Origin: a virus
Strand: one strand, 5' to 3'
Virus record (IMG/VR): IMGVR_UViG_3300045996_001015
Location: 1 to 59,821 of that record
DNA length: 59,821 nt
Shown: piece by piece, positions 39,447 through 47,330 of the stretch
Position numbering within the stretch: the stretch's first letter is position 1
Layout of the letters: every line of letters starts with the position of its first letter
Program-made: the position numbers and the translations under genes
The notes under the pieces: generated by a model
Database searches by the model: none
What the model saw: the letters and a program-made list of their open reading frames with translations, nothing else
What the model was told of the DNA's origin: nothing

Positions 39447-40252
39447 TAGTCGCCTCCCTTTGACTTCAGTAATTTCAGTGTTTCTTCAGGTGTTTGCGGG
39501 AGCGGAAGAATTTCGAAATCCGCACCATTAGCAATGATGATCACAGGCGGCTTGGCTATCTTCGGCTTTGCGCCGTCCCAAATGGCCTTAATGGTGGGCG
39601 ATGTTTCGTGAATGACCGTTGTATTGTTCCAGTCCCAAAAACGACGTTCAGGTGTTTTGGTGGCGGAATCAAACGCGCAATGCGATTCAAGGTATTTCCT
39701 GACTTCAAGATCCGTAACAGAGGCGTTTGCTTTGTCGCCAGATCGTGATTCATACGCAATGATCACCCTCAACTTATCCTTGGGAATGATCGTTGTTTCA
39801 GGCTTCGGTGGCGGCGGAACGTCCGGCTTGTCCGGCGTGACAACGGGTTCATCTGGCTTAACAGGTGGTGGACGTGGCGCAGAACCATCCGTGACGACGA
39901 TCTTTCGAGTGAACCCAATATCGCCCGGCTTCGGGATCGCCTGTAGCGTCCACTCACCAAGGGCAAACTTACTGGCCGCCTGTTCAAACGCGGCATCAGC
40001 TCTCTTACCATCTTTATCAGTGAGGATGTACGACTCTGGAACGATCGGTTTCACTGGCTCAACAATTGGCTTCTCCGGCTCTTGTGGAGTAACCACCGGC
40101 GTAGCCACTGGCACAACAGCGGGCTTCGTTGAATTCTGGTAGATGAAGAATCCGAACATCCCGATGCCGATGAGAGCAACAATGTTTTGCTTCACCCATG
40201 ACATGGCTGCCGTAACTTCAGGCGGCGTTTCGATTTTTGGTTCGTCGGTCAT
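39446..40252 (-). CDS. Single-pass membrane protein with Pro-rich linkers (268 aa)
   Basis: One membrane helix at about 22-41 (QNIVALIGIGMFGFFIYQ), two Pro/Val-rich linkers (about 44-72 and 126-150) and a C-terminal domain ending LPLPQTPEETLKLLKSKGG. That end resembles the last strand and helix of thioredoxin-fold domains but lacks a CxxC. It may present a domain across the periplasm; a spanin-like role is possible. Confidence 0.55.
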   Translation of the reverse strand: MTDEPKIETPPEVTAAMSWVKQNIVALIGIGMFGFFIYQNSTKPAVVPVATPVVTPQEPEKPIVEPVKPIVPESYILTDKDGKRADAAFEQAASKFALGEWTLQAIPKPGDIGFTRKIVVTDGSAPRPPPVKPDEPVVTPDKPDVPPPPKPETTIIPKDKLRVIIAYESRSGDKANASVTDLEVRKYLESHCAFDSATKTPERRFWDWNNTTVIHETSPTIKAIWDGAKPKIAKPPVIIIANGADFEILPLPQTPEETLKLLKSKGGD

Positions 40253-40262
40253 TTTGAATAAC

Positions 40263-40493
40263 TCATCCCAAGAATTCTGTTTGATGGAGTTTCAAACTTC
40301 TGCGGCTTGTAAAAATATGATGCTTGTCGAATGGATTCATCGTGTCCTTGTCGGGATCAAACATGATTCCCCACCAGTAACTTGAATCACTCGTATGGCA
40401 TGGCCTTCCCTCTTGATCGCGACGTTTCTTCGCTTCCTTCGCGAGCCGAGTCATGCCCTTTGTGCGGTCGTAATGGGCAGGGTTGTAACCCAT
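40263..40493 (-). CDS. Hypothetical protein (76 aa)
   Basis: Basic and aromatic, beginning MGYNPAHYDRTKGMTRLAKEAK, with WW in the middle. Tightly packed against the next gene (starts 40697). No recognised domain. Confidence 0.55.
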   Translation of the reverse strand: MGYNPAHYDRTKGMTRLAKEAKKRRDQEGRPCHTSDSSYWWGIMFDPDKDTMNPFDKHHIFTSRRSLKLHQTEFLG

Positions 40494-40697
40494 TTACACC
40501 GCTCCCCGTGTGCCATCGTCATAAAACACAATCGTTTGCCCGTCGTTGATTGCCACAGCCTTTTCGTTGCCACAATCGAGGTAAAATTCTGGTGGTTCGC
40601 ACATTACCGTCGAATAATTCGGTGACGAAACACCTTCGGGCCAGCGGTCGCGACCTAGCGATGCCTGAAACACTTCGCGTTTGATTTCGTTCTTCAT
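40494..40697 (-). CDS. Hypothetical protein (67 aa)
   Basis: Start MKNEIKREVFQASLG at 40697; the upstream part of the frame runs through the small membrane protein gene. Mostly beta in the second half. Unknown. Confidence 0.5.
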   Translation of the reverse strand: MKNEIKREVFQASLGRDRWPEGVSSPNYSTVMCEPPEFYLDCGNEKAVAINDGQTIVFYDDGTRGAV

Positions 40698-40722
40698 TGG
40701 TTTGCCTTGAAAATCATGAACA

Positions 40723-40851
40723 TCACAACGCCCATAACAGCCCCAATCCCGCGATAACGATGCAAAGGAATGCCTGAAACTCTTTGGATGTTTCAAGGAA
40801 CAGGCAAACAATCGCCATCAGTACACAGCACGTAATTGCAATTTTGATCAC
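40723..40851 (-). CDS. Small membrane protein with two hydrophobic segments (42 aa)
   Basis: GTG start with GGAG 6 nt upstream. MIKIAITCCVLMAIVCLFLE and FLCIVIAGLGLLWAL are both apolar, with a short charged turn between. The arrangement is that of a small hairpin membrane protein, as in some class II holins. Adjacent to another hydrophobic protein (40855-41205). Confidence 0.5.
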   Translation of the reverse strand: MIKIAITCCVLMAIVCLFLETSKEFQAFLCIVIAGLGLLWAL

Positions 40852-40854
40852 GCT

Positions 40855-41205
40855 CTACTCCGGCGTTTCGTCAAGGAACAGCGGCAGGATAATCGCCCAG
40901 TTCTCGATGAAAAACTTGATCAACTTCTCAAGCATTGGTCGTGGCTTGCCAACAGCGGCGGAAAGCGAATCCGCGAGTTCGTCCGAATCCTCATCCGCGC
41001 CGAAAATATTCGTCGGGAATGTGTCGATGATCGGCTCAAGAATCGTAAGAACGTTTTTGAGATGGCCGATGATTTCTTTCAAATCAGCCTTGTTTACGCC
41101 GTCTTTCGTGAGCTCGTAAATGGCTTGAGCTTCTTCAATGAGTTCTTTCGCCGCGCCGGTGTTCTGAATCAGAAACGTGAGAATTGCGAACCGAGAGAGC
41201 AGCAT
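40855..41205 (-). CDS. Hydrophobic helical protein (116 aa)
   Basis: Starts MLLSRFAILTFLIQ (apolar N-terminus), then amphipathic helices, an acidic middle (ADEDSDELADS) and a C-terminal apolar segment (LIKFFIENWAIILPLFL). AAGGAA lies somewhat far from the ATG. It could be membrane-associated and part of a lysis group with its neighbours. Confidence 0.5.
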   Translation of the reverse strand: MLLSRFAILTFLIQNTGAAKELIEEAQAIYELTKDGVNKADLKEIIGHLKNVLTILEPIIDTFPTNIFGADEDSDELADSLSAAVGKPRPMLEKLIKFFIENWAIILPLFLDETPE

Positions 41206-41367
41206 GGCAGACGGTTTCCTTCCGATTAAGAGTGTTACCCGCGTTCGTTCGGGCGTGGCAAGAATGCCGCTGGGCGAACCATACGGCAAGCTGTTTATCG
41301 CATCAGTGATTTTAGAGAATCACGAGAGAGAATGGATGGCGATTAGTACATGCGGATGTACAAATAA

Positions 41368-41571
41368 TCAAAATGTGCGGTGTGAAATCTCAAAGCATGA
41401 TTGGCATTTGCAGATTCGAGTCCGTTCGGTGCGCCCTGGCTCTGACCGTGTACTGAGAACGTAGAAGTCGCCACCGCATTTTTCCATCTCGCCGGTCAGT
41501 TCGTTTCGCTTTTGCTTCTGGCATGTTCCGAGCTTCCGGTTAAGCTCCTTGGTTGGTAGGTATCGTTTCAT
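41368..41571 (-). CDS. Small zinc-ribbon protein (67 aa)
   Basis: C-x14-C-GGDFYVLSTR...CKCQSC gives four cysteines in a ribbon pattern with a central beta hairpin, like small transcription-factor zinc ribbons. The N-terminus is basic. The role is unknown; regulation is possible. Confidence 0.55.
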   Translation of the reverse strand: MKRYLPTKELNRKLGTCQKQKRNELTGEMEKCGGDFYVLSTRSEPGRTERTRICKCQSCFEISHRTF

Positions 41572-41595
41572 GTCGCGTCCTTGCTGGGGTGGGTG

Positions 41596-42000
41596 TTATT
41601 GTGATTCAAAGAAAATCGGGTTAGCCTTAGCAACCAATTCCATTTCATCCTCGGATAGATAGTTTGAATTTGATGCGGCCCAAGTATCGTAATTTGGCAT
41701 GCCGTCCTTGACCCACCTAAATAAACGGAGAAGCTCGTTCATTGAGTGATTGCCGCAATTCTTCATTCGCAGCAATAATTCCATATCCACCTTGCTAAAA
41801 AGCAAGTAAACAAATCGCGATTCACGCCACGTCCTCGCATCTGTACGAACGGCACCTATACGAACCAATGCCTTTCTCGCGCGAGTGGTTATGATTTTCA
41901 TGAACAGGCTTCCTTGGATTTTCGCTTCTCGAATTGGTGACGGAACGCCGCTCAGCCGTTCTTTGTAGTGGTCAAGCATTGCATCGCTAATAAAATCCAT
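41596..42000 (-). CDS. Second alpha-CTD-like helix-hairpin-helix protein (134 aa)
   Basis: Residues about 42-95 contain RKALVRIGAVRTD and LLLRMKNCGNHSMNELLRLF, close to the RNA polymerase alpha-CTD pattern (LLxIKNxGxKSLxEI). With the protein at 35166-35558 this makes two such domains in one phage. The TAA stop belongs to the repeated TAACACCC junction motif. Confidence 0.6.
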   Translation of the reverse strand: MDFISDAMLDHYKERLSGVPSPIREAKIQGSLFMKIITTRARKALVRIGAVRTDARTWRESRFVYLLFSKVDMELLLRMKNCGNHSMNELLRLFRWVKDGMPNYDTWAASNSNYLSEDEMELVAKANPIFFESQ

Positions 42001-42013
42001 CGTTCCCTCGTGG

Positions 42014-42409
42014 TTAAATTTCCGTGATCGTGATTAGGGTGTATTCCATTTCCTCTTTGCCGATTTTCGTTTGTTCTGAGATGACTTGTTTGACGTAGTC
42101 GGGGCCGTCATCTTTGATAATTGATCCCTTAACAAGAGCATCTTCAACGTCTTTTGTGTACACGTTTGAGTGATCACAGAGTCGATGTCTAAATTGATGC
42201 ACTCTAATGACAACTGGATTGTCGAATCGCGGACTCGCTCCCTCTTGAAGTGGTGCATTCGCAGCACGACGTTTTTGCTTAGGAGTTTCGTCGGTATCGC
42301 AAACGCCAGCGACTTCTTTTCCGTTGTTTTGTTTTCTGAGCTCATTCCATACCGCGTCCTTCCATGCGTCCGGCACTGATTCAAAGTCCTTGAAGTTTAT
42401 CGCTGCCAT
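42014..42409 (-). CDS. RusA-like Holliday-junction resolvase-related protein (131 aa)
   Basis: The C-terminal half (HRLCDHSNVYTKDVEDALVK, then GIIKDDGPDYVKQVISEQTK) resembles the RusA core, in which D-x-DN...K...DAL...DD forms the metal site. The first Asp-Asn pair appears as Asp-His-Ser-Asn. Resolution of branched DNA fits the recombination genes further upstream, but the assignment is by eye. Confidence 0.5.
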   Translation of the reverse strand: MAAINFKDFESVPDAWKDAVWNELRKQNNGKEVAGVCDTDETPKQKRRAANAPLQEGASPRFDNPVVIRVHQFRHRLCDHSNVYTKDVEDALVKGSIIKDDGPDYVKQVISEQTKIGKEEMEYTLITITEI

Positions 42410-42449
42410 AAATCACTCCGCGCCACCATGTCAGATTCGTTTGAAAGTT

Positions 42450-42623
42450 TCATAATTTGTACCGTTGGGTTGACATGTCAAATCGTGAGTTCAGTCCCGC
42501 CTCGCACATTCGGATATGTTTCAAAAACAAGAGATTAACCCTACGCACCGCCCTCTGGACCGACGCCGTGTGCCAGTGCGTAAACGAACGTTTCATCGCC
42601 TTCCTAGCCACTCTCAGTTTCAT
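42450..42623 (-). CDS. Small very basic protein (57 aa)
   Basis: MKLRVARKAMKRSFTHWHTA, a highly basic helical peptide; GGAG lies 6 nt before the ATG at 42623. Similar short basic MKLRxARK proteins occur in other phages, without known function. Possibly nucleic-acid binding. Confidence 0.5.
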   Translation of the reverse strand: MKLRVARKAMKRSFTHWHTASVQRAVRRVNLLFLKHIRMCEAGLNSRFDMSTQRYKL

Positions 42624-42644
42624 CGCTCGCTCCATCGTTAGGGG

Positions 42645-42953
42645 TTATCCGTAATGTACAAATTCGTCTTTGGTCGGTATCGCTTCGGGGATGTCGTCGA
42701 TCCAAATATCAACAGCGAATCCCTGTCGTGTTGCGTACTGTCGCTTAGGCTCGCTCATTGAGAGCAGAACCGGAACGCCCTTGGGTAAGGCGGTTGTTAG
42801 CTCCTGCCGATGCCCTACGTCGTTGTGACGCGCCGAAACGCATATCACTTGATGTCCGTGGCGTTGCAGCTCTCGGATGACCGCTGACCACGCTTCTACG
42901 TCCGCCGTGAACGTGTTATCAAAGTCAATCGCGATCGTTAGCTGCGGTCTCAA
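42645..42953 (-). CDS. Small HAD-like phosphatase (102 aa)
   Basis: IAIDFDNTF supplies the nucleophile Asp10 and Asp12 of a HAD domain; ICVSAR is motif II and IWIDDIPE the acidic motif IV. The length fits a capless HAD of the polynucleotide 3'-phosphatase or nucleotidase kind. A TTG start at 42953 is chosen because GGAGG lies 5 nt upstream. Confidence 0.65.
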   Translation of the reverse strand: MRPQLTIAIDFDNTFTADVEAWSAVIRELQRHGHQVICVSARHNDVGHRQELTTALPKGVPVLLSMSEPKRQYATRQGFAVDIWIDDIPEAIPTKDEFVHYG

Positions 42954-43049
42954 AATGGCCTCCAATTGACTAATGTTTAGTTCTGAACTGTAGTATCATT
43001 GGACAAATGTTAATTTGGGCAACTGTCGTTAAGCCGCCTAGCTTCGCGT

Positions 43050-43277
43050 CTAAAGCGTGATCTCGGTTTTCGATTCACCGGACGCAACCGGCATCCAATC
43101 GCTTTCAGGCGGCGATGGGGCGGGCTGGGGGATGGGTTCTAGCCCAAGGTTGAATCCCTTCTGCTCCAATAGCAATGCGACTTGGAGATGGCCACGAAAC
43201 CGTTCACTTGGATTCTCGATAACGATTGGCACAAACTGGTTTCCCTTGTCGTCAACGGTTGTGATCGTGATGGTCAT
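43050..43277 (-). CDS. Hypothetical protein (75 aa)
   Basis: MTITITTVDDKGNQFVPIVI begins a short beta sheet followed by a helix and a Pro-rich C-terminus. AAGGAG lies 6 nt before the ATG at 43277, which overlaps the previous stop. Unknown. Confidence 0.55.
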   Translation of the reverse strand: MTITITTVDDKGNQFVPIVIENPSERFRGHLQVALLLEQKGFNLGLEPIPQPAPSPPESDWMPVASGESKTEITL

Positions 43278-43525
43278 GCCTGCTCCTTGCGGGCTGCGTC
43301 GATGGCCTCGCGGAAAGTTTTGTGTCGTCCAAGGTTTCTTGGCCTCGTTAATATCTCGCATGTTCCGTCCATCTTGAGCGAACTGTAAGTGACGTACTTT
43401 GGCTGGCTAAGGAATTCCAGCCGCCGATGGTCTGCGAGGAGCGCGGAGAGCGCATTAAATCTCTTGTCACCGATCGGATAATTTTCAACCATTCGTTCGA
43501 TTAAATTCACTTGTTCCGGTGTCAT
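43274..43525 (-). CDS. Hypothetical protein (83 aa)
   Basis: Helical N-terminus (MTPEQVNLIERMVENYP), small beta centre, helical C-terminus (FREAIDAARKEQA). GGAGGAG precedes the ATG. Unknown function. Confidence 0.6.
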   Translation of the reverse strand: MTPEQVNLIERMVENYPIGDKRFNALSALLADHRRLEFLSQPKYVTYSSLKMDGTCEILTRPRNLGRHKTFREAIDAARKEQA

Positions 43526-43578
43526 GCTTGCTCCTCCGTGAGTGGGATTTCTTTTCGCTCGCTCGTGCTCGTGGTCAT

Positions 43579-43600
43579 GGGGGGGGGGGGCTCCGGGGGG
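43579..43600. repeat. G12 homopolymer followed by CTCC and G6
   Basis: Twelve G residues (43579-43590), CTCC, then six more G, directly after the stop codon of the gene at 43601-44251 on the other strand. Transcribed leftward it is a C tract. Such runs slip in replication and sequencing, so the true length may vary. Confidence 0.7.
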
Positions 43601-44251
43601 CTAAATATCGTTCATGGTTTTTAGGAATGGCACATTGCTCGTTAACCGCGGACTCGAGTTCTGGCTGGCTCCGATTCGCCGCGGCTCAATCTTCGGTAGG
43701 CCGGTTTCAATCTCAATTACCTTTTGGCGTTCATGCTCAATTCCATTCGTTGCATCGAAGTAACCGGGCAATGGCTTGGCTTCCTCGAGTCCGACACCCG
43801 ATTGAACCAAAGAGGTGTAAACTTGCTCGAATTTCTTACGGAGCCAAACTTCCCATTGCTCGAGTGGCTTGCTTGCTTCGTCACAAACGAACATCCAACC
43901 ACCAAGGTTTCTGATAGCGGCGTTCAGAATGACATCATCAAAATGAACGGTCTTGTAATATCCATGAATCGCAACAGCATCATCGAGAATCTTCCACGCC
44001 TTGATTGCTCGAGCTGCCGGTGATAACACGCCGCACATTTCGCGTAATTCGACTACCTTGGGCATGAATCGCAGTTCGCGGATCGCTCGCTTAATCGCTC
44101 GAGCAACGTCCACAATGTCAATGTCCTCGAGTCCCATTGCGTAAGTGTTCAATGTGACCGCCGTTAGCTTAAACCCGAAATTTTCAGCCATAGCAGTAAC
44201 CAGCGGTGCAAGCTGTTTTTCAAATGGAAATGGCTTAGAAACTTGGCTCAT
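43601..44251 (-). CDS. Putative helicase loader / replication protein (216 aa)
   Basis: The N-terminal 70 residues are helical with LNTYAMGLEDIDIVDVARAI and FMPKVVELREMCG, a pattern shared by phage helicase loader or inhibitor proteins (short helical domain ending in a 'FxPxxxEL' motif). It follows a DUF1376-like initiator gene and overlaps it by 17 bp, the classic O/P order. No Walker motif was seen. Confidence 0.5.
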   Translation of the reverse strand: MSQVSKPFPFEKQLAPLVTAMAENFGFKLTAVTLNTYAMGLEDIDIVDVARAIKRAIRELRFMPKVVELREMCGVLSPAARAIKAWKILDDAVAIHGYYKTVHFDDVILNAAIRNLGGWMFVCDEASKPLEQWEVWLRKKFEQVYTSLVQSGVGLEEAKPLPGYFDATNGIEHERQKVIEIETGLPKIEPRRIGASQNSSPRLTSNVPFLKTMNDI

Positions 44252-45092
44252 CGCTGCCCCCTGTTCTCATGTAAGTCTCGAGAACGGCAAAATTTCCTCG
44301 AGGGTCGGAATTGGCTACCTGACTTGAGGATCTTTGCCACTTGCTCTGGTCGTCGTCGAATTTCCCCGCATTCAGCCATGATGCAGGATAGGGAACGAAT
44401 TCACCTGCATTGCCTGCCGGTGAGTTCGCGTAAACTCGAGTCACCTGCTCGAGCCACGCCTGGGCCTCGAGTTCAGTCATGGATTTGTTCAAGGCGATTT
44501 CCTTGATTGCGCGACCAAACGCCGAAGACGCCTTCGCCTTGGACTCCTTCCTTGGGTAAATCGAGTACCACGATTCAAATTCGCTCGAGTAGGTTGGTTT
44601 GGGCGATTTCTTTGAAATGGCCGAGCCGCTAGGCGAGGGAGTATTTAGATCGGAAGACTGCAAACCGGAAACAGAAGAAGAAGACGAAGACAGAAGACAG
44701 AAGACAGAAGAGCTATCGAGTGGCGATTGATTCGCTACGGTTTCGCCAATGGCAGTGCCATTGGGGTCGCCATTTTTTGCCCATCGCTTTTCGGCACCAG
44801 CTTTCCCATTTTCACTTTGTCTCTTAATGAAGTCCGTCTTCTCGTTTCGTATCCGTTCTATTCGTTCATTGACAAGGTGCGTTCCTGTGTCAACAAATTT
44901 CTTTAAGACTCTCGGTGGAATGTCCGCACCCATTACGAGAGCGTTTAAGTTGTCCTTTTCAAGCGGCCCGCCCTCGAGCCATTGGTTGCAAATCAATTTC
45001 CAGTAAATGCCAAACTCTTCGTTTGTCATTCTGGCAGTTCCTGCAAGAAGGTCTTGGGCGTAACACGGAAATGACGGGGGTGATTTAGCCAT
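44235..45092 (-). CDS. Replication initiator-like protein with DUF1376 domain (285 aa)
   Basis: YAQDLLAGTARMTNEEFGIYWKL and ICNQWLEGGPL match the DUF1376 pattern of phage replication proteins (residues 11-90, winged-helix-like). A low-complexity Ser-rich linker (about 127-160) leads to a C-terminal domain with YSIYPRKESKAKASSAF, seen in phage initiators. It probably binds the origin and recruits the next protein. No iterons were identified. Confidence 0.65.
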   Translation of the reverse strand: MAKSPPSFPCYAQDLLAGTARMTNEEFGIYWKLICNQWLEGGPLEKDNLNALVMGADIPPRVLKKFVDTGTHLVNERIERIRNEKTDFIKRQSENGKAGAEKRWAKNGDPNGTAIGETVANQSPLDSSSVFCLLSSSSSSVSGLQSSDLNTPSPSGSAISKKSPKPTYSSEFESWYSIYPRKESKAKASSAFGRAIKEIALNKSMTELEAQAWLEQVTRVYANSPAGNAGEFVPYPASWLNAGKFDDDQSKWQRSSSQVANSDPRGNFAVLETYMRTGGSDEPSF

Positions 45093-45345
45093 TGGAGTAG
45101 CAATCTCCCGGCCACCGAGATGGTCTTTTTACTCGACTTTTTGATCCATATGTGTCAGATTTTTTGTGACAGTTATGGCACAAAACTCGAGCGTTTGTTA
45201 CATCAAGCCTGAGTTCTGGAAACTTCGACACTGGCTTAATGTGATCAACTTCTGGACGTTGTGTTGATTGACAAAGAACGCACTTTCGCCCGTCTCTCTC
45301 AAGAACGGTTTTGTGAAACCGATAGTAACTTATTTGCTTTGCCAT
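45085..45345 (-). CDS. HNH endonuclease (86 aa)
   Basis: A complete small HNH domain: Cys22 and Cys25 (CVLC), VDHIKPVS with His35, Asn51 (TNARVLC) and CHNCHKK with Cys56, Cys59 and His60. It overlaps the initiator gene by 8 bp. HNH proteins near replication genes may be homing, nicking or packaging enzymes; here there is no terminase nearby. Confidence 0.8.
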   Translation of the reverse strand: MAKQISYYRFHKTVLERDGRKCVLCQSTQRPEVDHIKPVSKFPELRLDVTNARVLCHNCHKKSDTYGSKSRVKRPSRWPGDCYSNG

Positions 45346-45398
45346 ATCCGCTCACCCTTCGTCCTTGTGTCCTTGGTGTACATCAATCCCGTAACTTC

Positions 45399-45653
45399 CT
45401 AAACTTTCGCCTTCTTCTCTAAATCCTGCATGTCAACCGTTCGATAGGCCCGCTTGTCAACGAATCTGGTTGACCACCGCTTCCATCTATGTGAGCCGCG
45501 AGTTGTTTCGATAATTGTCCTTGCTTCCTGCTTGGTGAACATGCGAGCGTTATCAAGCCGCGTCGTGTATCCGCAGTTTCCATCGGCCCAAAAGTACGGC
45601 GAGTTTCCAAGGAAGCCCATCGACAGATTTTGTAAGTAATAAAGCTCGACCAT
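45399..45653 (-). CDS. Small phage protein, FLGNSPYFW type (84 aa)
   Basis: MGFLGNSPYFWADGNCGYTT and a following ARMFTKQEARTII define a conserved-looking phage protein whose function is not known. The C-terminus is Lys-rich. Confidence 0.65.
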   Translation of the reverse strand: MVELYYLQNLSMGFLGNSPYFWADGNCGYTTRLDNARMFTKQEARTIIETTRGSHRWKRWSTRFVDKRAYRTVDMQDLEKKAKV

Positions 45654-45742
45654 GTTGGTTTCCTTTGCTCGTCCTTGTCCTTGCGGTTTCTGGTCCTGTC
45701 TAGCTTGGGGTGCCTACACCGGTGCGGTCAAACCTTGCGGTG

Positions 45743-46384
45743 TTACTCTCGCTTGAGGTTACAAACGACAATCATGCACTCTTTGCATTTCACAAATAAG
45801 GCGTTCTTGTCGTCTTTGATGTCGTTGAAAAAAGCGATTGGCTCATACATCTTGATTCGTTCGATGTACGTTCGGTTGTAGGTTCCGCTACCCACGACCG
45901 TAAGTGAGGATTCTGGGGCAATCTGCCCCTCGCCCTTGCATGATTGGCATCGCTGAATTCCGAATCCGCCGCGACCGTTGCACTCCTTGCATTCATCCTC
46001 GTGGCCGCATTTATCGCATTCGTGGGTGCCGGTGCCGGCACAGATGTCACATGGATCGAAATCTAGCAACCCTTTCCCACTGCAGTGCATGCAGCGATGG
46101 GTGTAGCCATGATCTTCGTTTATCGTTACTTCGGGCCAAGGAGACCATTGTGTGTCAGGGATCTCGTGAAAGCGATTGATAATTAAACCGAGGTCGGGAT
46201 AACGAAATCCGTCTGGCGGTTCGGAATTATCTTTATCTGTTGGGTACATCAACGCGATTCGGCCATCAGTGGCCATTACGTGACTGTGTCGCACGAACGG
46301 CTTTTTGAGCGGGGTAAAATCGATATCGCAAAACCGAAGTACGTTCTTCATTTTGAACGGTTCAAATTGTGTGGCAGTTGCCAT
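45743..46384 (-). CDS. Protein with DnaJ-type cysteine-rich zinc finger (213 aa)
   Basis: Residues about 97-160 contain four CxxC units (CMHCSGKG, CDICAGTG, CKECNGRG, CQSCKGEG), the DnaJ cysteine-rich pattern, plus CDKCG. The N-terminal part (DFTPLKKPFVRHSHVMATDG) recalls a strand-turn of sliding-clamp-like proteins. No J domain is present. AAGGG lies 8 nt upstream. A chaperone-adaptor or nucleic-acid role is possible. Confidence 0.7.
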   Translation of the reverse strand: MATATQFEPFKMKNVLRFCDIDFTPLKKPFVRHSHVMATDGRIALMYPTDKDNSEPPDGFRYPDLGLIINRFHEIPDTQWSPWPEVTINEDHGYTHRCMHCSGKGLLDFDPCDICAGTGTHECDKCGHEDECKECNGRGGFGIQRCQSCKGEGQIAPESSLTVVGSGTYNRTYIERIKMYEPIAFFNDIKDDKNALFVKCKECMIVVCNLKRE

Positions 46385-46400
46385 CGTTATTCCCTTAGTT

Positions 46401-46415
46401 AAAGTTCCTATGTTC
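46401..46415 (-). repeat. Intergenic motif GAACATAGGAACTTT, copy 1
   Basis: The minus-strand sequence GAACATAGGAACTTT lies 17 nt upstream of the DnaJ-finger gene. Near-identical copies occur at 48209-48224 and 48456-48470, also upstream of leftward genes. Confidence 0.6.
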
Positions 46416-46440
46416 CGCCATCAACCGGGGCCTTCTTGGC

Positions 46441-47010
46441 TTATTTCATTGCGAGATATTCGTCTGCGAATTTTGTCGTGATCCCGTGCGGCGGCATTCC
46501 GATTGAAAAACAACTAATAACTTGGCCCATGATGTAACGCCCTGTGCCCTCTTTTGTGTCGCATTTGTGCGCGTCGTTACCAGTGTTCTCGTTTTTGATA
46601 TAGCCGTGCGATTCAAGGATTTCGATTGCCTTGCCCTTGTCGTAATTACCTGTGCCAATTTCAGCCAATTCGCGAGCCCATCGAATATGCTCGTCAAGTG
46701 TTTCGAGCTTCGGTAGTAAACTAATCAATTGATCAACTCGCGCCTGTTCTGTACGCTCCTGCATCTCACGGCGTTTCTTGTCGGCAATGCCTTTAGGGCT
46801 TGCTTCGTACTCAAGTCGCGACCTGTGAAGTGCTGCGTCGTAATCCATGCTGACTGAAACGGCTGAACTGCTCGGCAGGGCTTCCAGTGCAACACCGTTG
46901 AACAAAAATCGCACGAGGCAATTTGATTCAATGGCCTGATCGATTGCTTTTTGTGCGACGAATTCAATGTGATCACCGCATCGCGATTCGTATTTAAGTC
47001 GTTCCGCCAT
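46441..47010 (-). CDS. Hypothetical protein (189 aa)
   Basis: Charged, helical protein with a central coiled-coil-like segment (about 62-120: KKRREMQERTEQARVDQLIS) and a C-terminal region containing HGYIKNEN. Looks soluble. No family recognised. Confidence 0.55.
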   Translation of the reverse strand: MAERLKYESRCGDHIEFVAQKAIDQAIESNCLVRFLFNGVALEALPSSSAVSVSMDYDAALHRSRLEYEASPKGIADKKRREMQERTEQARVDQLISLLPKLETLDEHIRWARELAEIGTGNYDKGKAIEILESHGYIKNENTGNDAHKCDTKEGTGRYIMGQVISCFSIGMPPHGITTKFADEYLAMK

Positions 47011-47094
47011 AATTTGCGCATCTCACGTAAAAGGTCTATTTTCTGGTGTTCAACTACATTCACCGATAGTTTCAAAATAAAAATGAGTTCTCGT

Positions 47095-47298
47095 TTAAGT
47101 GAATCCGCTCGGATAGCGGCCAATGATGTCTTGTAGGGACTGAATCGTTATCAAAGCCCTTGCTCGGTCTGACAATGTTCTGATCGCATAAATGAATCGC
47201 ATTAAAAGGTAGTGGAGATACAGCAACGTCCAGAGGAATTCGCGATGTCGCCACTCCGCAAGTTGTCCTGGTGTTAAATCGCCCACGATCTTCTCCAA
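47095..47298 (-). CDS. Hypothetical protein with apolar helix (67 aa)
   Basis: MEKIVGDLTPGQLAEWRHRE followed by an apolar, aromatic helix (LWTLLYLHYLLMRFIYAI) that may insert into the membrane or form a helical pair. Unknown. Confidence 0.5.
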   Translation of the reverse strand: MEKIVGDLTPGQLAEWRHREFLWTLLYLHYLLMRFIYAIRTLSDRARALITIQSLQDIIGRYPSGFT

Positions 47299-47330
47299 TT
47301 AGTTGTGATCAAGCTAAACCCACTATGCGG

